Shown: piece after piece, positions 59,751 through 64,000 of the stretch
Numbering within the stretch: the first letter of the stretch is position 1
How the letters are laid out: every line of letters starts with the position of its first letter
Origin: Abelmoschus esculentus
Lineage: Eukaryota; Streptophyta; Magnoliopsida; Malvales; Malvaceae
Assembly (NCBI GenBank): GCA_035048815.1
Contig: JAUCBN010000026.1
Coordinates: 19,547,501 to 19,611,500, forward strand
DNA length: 64,000 nt
Reading direction: 5' to 3'
Position numbers and translations under genes: made by a program
Notes under the pieces: generated by a model
Seen by the model: the letters and a program-made list of their open reading frames with translations, nothing else
Told to the model about the DNA's origin: nothing
Databases searched by the model: none

Positions 59751-61245
59751 ATGGCGTCCAGAGGGAAGGAGATGATGAAGAAGGTGAGAGAGAACAACCT
59801 GGCGCCTCGAGTGAAGGAGAAACTTAAAAATTGCATTCCAGACAGAAAGGTCGTCATGAACCGTGCCAAACGCGGTCTTTACGCCGGCCGACACATCCAG
59901 TTCGGCAATCGTATCAGCGAAGACGGTGGAAACAAGTAGTCTCTCCATCTTTTCTACTTTCTAATGTCTTTTTTTCTTATTGCTTATGCAAGCAAGTTTT
60001 AGTTGAAATTGTTGATTCCTCCTTATGTTTTATGTATCCTTCTGATGCGATCTGTGGAATGATATGATAATTGAAGACTGAGCCTTTAGCTGCTGTTACT
60101 GAAAAGACGTAAATGCCTGCTCGGATCATGCCATAGAATTATTATTGTTGACTATAAGAAACGTTGAGGGTATTAAGAACTTAGTTCAGGTTTTTGCTGC
60201 AAATTATGCTAGAAGCTGACCAATATCATTTAGGAAACCCCGAATCTGTGTGATAATGTGGGATGTTAAACTGAGAGTAGCATCCAATGAATCCAGTTTT
60301 GGTGGTTTGGTTAGAGTTGAATCTCGAGCTCATGATATTTTATTTGGAGATGTATGCAAGTCATTTTAGTGCTCGACTGCGAAGCTGGGTGTTCTCCCTT
60401 TGTGCATTTTGAACGCTGATATCTGTGGCTGAATTGGTGAAGAGTATGCCGGAAAAAACGATTGCTCTGTTTCTTCATGTTTACTTGCACTTGTTAAATT
60501 AAATGCTTATGAAGGATCTGGAGTTTCTAAAAGATTCCAAGTTCTTTCTAAAATGATACTGACCATGATAAAAAGAATGGTAAAAATGATTTGTATAGCA
60601 AAACCCTTAGTAGTTGGAAAAGGCTTTAATTCAGTCGACCTAAGTTTGAGCTTTTGTTGTCTTCTCAAACTTTCTTGTCACTCCTAGTTTAATATATTGT
60701 TCAACTGCAGCACGGCAAATAATTTTATTCTATATATGTTGCCAGTTATGTGGTCTTGTTGGGAAGTTTTAACATCATGTAATGATTGTGACAGGTCGAG
60801 GAGGAGTTGGAAGCCTAATGTACAGGAGAAGCGTCTATTTAGTTATATCTTAGATCGCCACATTCGAGTCAAAGTAACCACTCATGCCCTCCGTTGCGTT
60901 GACAAGGCAGGGGGAATTGATGAGTACCTGCTGAAAACTCCGTACCACAAAATGGATACAGAAATGGGCCTATTTTGGAAAGCTAAAATTGAGAAGATGT
61001 ATGAAGAGCTTGGGCAAATGGAGGTAGTTTTCTTTTCACCCGAGGATGAAGCAAAGTTTGAGCAAGGATTCAAAGACCTGAAGCTAGTTGAGAGAGCAGC
61101 TCGAAGACAGATGTTTGGATGGTCTGGGAAACTGGAAGCAATCAAGGATGTAAGAACCAGCCAAGATAGTTGCTATGAAACAGCCAACGCTGGGGACGAT
61201 AGTTCAGACAGCGATCTTCATAAACAGTGGGTTGCAAACTCTTGA
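59751..61245 (+). CDS. Mitochondrial large-subunit ribosomal protein bL28m
   Basis: Structural protein of the mitochondrial 50S subunit. Two exons, 59751-59935 and 60795-61245, joined in phase 2 (AA|G, Lys) across an 859 nt intron, give 211 residues. The L28 core spans the junction: DRKVVMNRAKRGLYAGRHIQFGNRIS, cited here in two parts as NRAKRGLYAGRHIQ and FGNRIS. It is followed by RRSWKPNVQEKRLFSYILDR and the HALRCVDKAGGIDEYLLKTP ending of the domain. A charged plant/mitochondrial extension follows, with GLFWKAKIEKMYEELGQM and an acidic Ser tail. Compact bacterial L28 is about 78 residues, so the long extension argues for the mitochondrial form. The minus ORFs over both exons are shadows. Confidence 0.9.
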
Positions 61246-64000
61246 GTCTAGAACTGCTTGCCATGTTGGGTGCCGTCCGCATTTTCTGCTAGATGAATAA
61301 TTTTTTAGCTATGCTTTATATCTGTGCTACTTTCTGAAGTAGTGATATGATAGACATGCGCATGTCGTCAACTTCACAGTTCAGGTAAACAGGATATTTC
61401 TTCAGTAATGTATAATTGGATTTGGCTCTCTGTTGTACTTGATCCTTATAGGTGTGCACAATTTTGGCCAATCAAAACGTAGAATCCAGATAAAGATTCG
61501 CAGTTTTATATGTCATTGGCAATCAGATAATGTAGTAGATTTGTTAAAACATCTAATTGCTCATCTAAGCTCGATATTTGAGACGGTGAGAATCTCAGTG
61601 CTCTCACCCTTTTTCTTCCACTATTTCATCTTTACCTGATTCATGTTGTTTTTCTTGTCTCATTTCTTTAGTGGCTGTGGCAGCCTTCATCCTCCATCCT
61701 CCATCCTTGTATTACCAAGAGGTTATATTATGAAATAACAATCCAACCAGATTCTTTTAGAAACCAACCCAGGAATAGGATTCTTCAAATAAAAAACAAA
61801 GAGGAAAGAAGGTTGATGGCAACTAAAGAACAGGAAGTTGGACCCACGGGCTTATAAGACTATACGATTAGAGTTAGACCCAATTCATAGAACTAGGGCC
61901 TGCTGCTGCGGGAATTGGTCATCACAGTTTTGGTAAATTTGTTTTTAGTCCCTCAAAGTTTTTAAAAATCTTATTATTTGAAAATTCTCACAAGTGACTT
62001 TCATTTTTATTAAAATATTCAAAATTTAAATTTATTCCCCCAAATCCCAACATCCATCACTATTGAAACTACCCTATAACTATAAATATCTGCCATGGTA
62101 TTAATCCATTTAATTATTTTCAAAGGAATCAGAGAGTGGTTTGGTACTTTATGCCATCAATACTAGTCCAGATTTCCTATACAAATAAATAAATATCTGT
62201 GTGCAGACTGCAGTATCTCCGTGGTGTGCGTCAAATTCAATACATAATTATTATAAGGTGAAATGTAAGTGTGGAGTGAAGAATCTCATGGGTTGAATGA
62301 ATGCCAGAATAAATAATTGGGTCCTTTTTTAAAAAATTAAATATCAAAAAAGGGTTTACGAAGAAAAAAAATAAAAGGATTAAAGATTAAATCTTTCCTT
62401 GGCGTTGCATTTGGATACTCTTATTTTATTGAATGAAAATAAAATAAAGGAGTTTTGTGTAGCCGTGGATGTTTGACCGTCCTGTCCTCATTTCTTACCC
62501 GCAGCCGCAGGATCCCAAGGGGGTTTGAATATTACCCTACACCAATTTGCAACTGTGGTGCCATTGGCTTCTTTCCTTTCCTTTCAAGGTCCAATAACAT
62601 AAACAATAATATGAAAGAATTTGGTTGGAAAATGCACATTTGAAGGCAGCCTCATGCACGTTTATTTCTCTCTTCTTTATATCTTTATCATCTCCCCCAC
62701 TTTTATATCACCCTCTCCTCCTTTCAACACTTGAAAACTTTCGTCGTCTTCAATTTCTCAAAGGGAGAACCAAACAGGTACAATCTTTTCACACACAATT
62801 TCATCATCTTTATGTATTCATTTAACCCCTTTTTTTGGTTATAAACAAATAATATGAATGAATGATTACCTTGCATCCCAAGGATAATTTGATATTTGAG
62901 TTTCTCGAATCTGTGTGGTGGATTGAAACTCGGAAGAAGTTCTTCTCTTTGGTTTCCTTCAAAGTTTTGAAGCCCTGAAATCACGGATAAAGTCTAGTTA
63001 TTGTTAGGAAAAAGAAGAAACGAAAAAATAAAAAAGTGATCGTGTGGAGAATAATTCAAACAAAATCGCCCTTTGAAAATGAAAACCATACAGAGAGAGA
63101 CCCACTTTTGTTGGGATCAAACACACACAAAAATACTGGAGCATGTGACCTCCTTTTGTTGATCTTCTTATTGACTTTTGGTTTTAAGAAAATGAAACAC
63201 CCAAGGCCTTCTCTTTCCCTTTGATTACACAGGTGCTTATTTGTTTTATATGTCTTTTGGCAAATCAGTTTTTTCTTAAAATTGTTTTGTGTCTCTGTTA
63301 ATGTTATTCCTAACCCTGTTATGCAATTCTAGAATTATTTGTTTTTGATTGAAAGACAAGTGAAATTTAACACCTTGGTGTAGTTTCTAGAGAAAAGTGT
63401 TAATGGTTTGTTTTCTGTTCCCTTTCCCTTTTGGAAGGGTGTATAGGTTAGAGCAATACAGCTTGTACTAGGATTTAAATAGGTTGCAAAACTCTATCCC
63501 TATGGTACCAAATTTGAGTAGCCTTTAACTATTAGCCCCTTGTTTGTATAGGATTCCAAACCTGCGCACCCTTAAACTACAAGCTTTGAAGCCTCTACTT
63601 TATTTATGTTATGGGATATTTTCTTGCGGATATTTTTCATCGCTCAATTGCAATTATGTTAATGGCACGCAAATCATAGCCTTAGCCTGGGTAAACCATT
63701 TTGAATTCAAGTTAATAATTTGACTTACCAAAATCGTTTTTTGTGTGGAAAAGGCTAAGCCATGTCGAAGTTGGATTTATATATGAACATCTGAGCTTTT
63801 GTATCTTGTTTTTATGTGTTTGGTTTGGGTTGAAAGTTACCCAGCTTTAGAAGTATGACAAATGGTTTTTGTTTTTTACCTTTCTCTGGTATCAACTATC
63901 AAGATCAGTCATCCAGAATGAAGTATGATTGTTGTCGAGCTCCTTTTAATCAGGTGTCTAAAATGGAATGTTTCTAATTATTGTTATCCGTAAAATAAAT
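61246..64000. other. Right-edge region, no gene recognised
   Basis: bL28m 3' UTR, then AT-rich spacer. From about 62640 the sequence becomes C/T-rich (TCACCCTCTCCTCCTTTCAA) and a possible donor CAG|GTACAATC lies near 62777. That would suit a 5' leader exon of a plus-strand gene or non-coding transcript continuing past the window. I found no coding exon and no recognisable miRNA in 62800-64000. Confidence 0.35.

Noticed and set aside
59649..59948. 99-codon minus ORF over bL28m exon 1
   Set aside because: Antisense shadow of a conserved ribosomal protein exon.

Overview
This is nuclear DNA of a flowering plant, almost certainly a eudicot. The coding sequence is split by short GT-AG introns, the spacers are very AT-rich, and the gene set is plant-specific: WRKY factors, an OXS3-like protein, a CAF1 deadenylase, cytosolic-type chorismate mutase, a MIR156 hairpin and plant transposon relics. 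My impression is a rosid, perhaps Malvaceae, but nothing in the window proves the family. I see no organellar, bacterial or viral block.

Layout. 1-6 kb: the 5' end of a DeSI-like (PPPDE) gene runs off the left edge on the minus strand, followed by a two-exon mitochondrial calcium uniporter, an unrecognised degenerate minus-strand ORF, and an intronless CAF1 deadenylase. 6-11 kb: AT-rich DNA, a 449 bp retroposon-like insertion with a 16 bp target duplication, an ARM-repeat gene whose conserved tail lies behind an in-frame TAG, and an orphan 3' exon of a PDS5-like cohesin gene. 13 kb: a MIR156 hairpin with a changed mature arm. 17-21.5 kb: a WRKY40-type (group IIa) gene behind a cluster of W-boxes, a decayed duplicate of it, and a class II formin relic.

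22-30 kb: chorismate mutase with an N-terminal hydrophobic leader; an NPH3-domain pseudogene cut by a 1.18 kb solo LTR with a 5 bp target duplication; an early-nodulin-like (phytocyanin) pseudogene; and an intact nine-exon lariat debranching enzyme (DBR1). 30-38 kb: mostly repeats, including LTR-retrotransposon-derived DNA, a frameshifted DnaJ-type cysteine-rich gene, a possible Copia scrap and a hAT-like MITE. 38-61 kb: gene-rich, all plus strand. It holds an A1 aspartyl protease, a group F PP2C, a MYND-type ubiquitin protease (UBP18/19-like), a second MITE copy, a group IId WRKY (WRKY11/17-like), an OXS3-like gene and mitochondrial ribosomal protein bL28m. 61-64 kb: no gene recognised.

The intact genes are ordinary single-locus plant genes and do not form an operon-like system. 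Several concern stress and defence transcription (WRKY IIa, WRKY IId, OXS3-like, PP2C) or RNA metabolism (CAF1, DBR1). What stands out is the density of gene relics (WRKY, formin, NPH3, phytocyanin, PDS5, DnaJ-type) and transposon footprints with readable target duplications. Exon boundaries were assigned by hand from splice dinucleotides, frame continuity and remembered family consensus. No alignment or database search was run.
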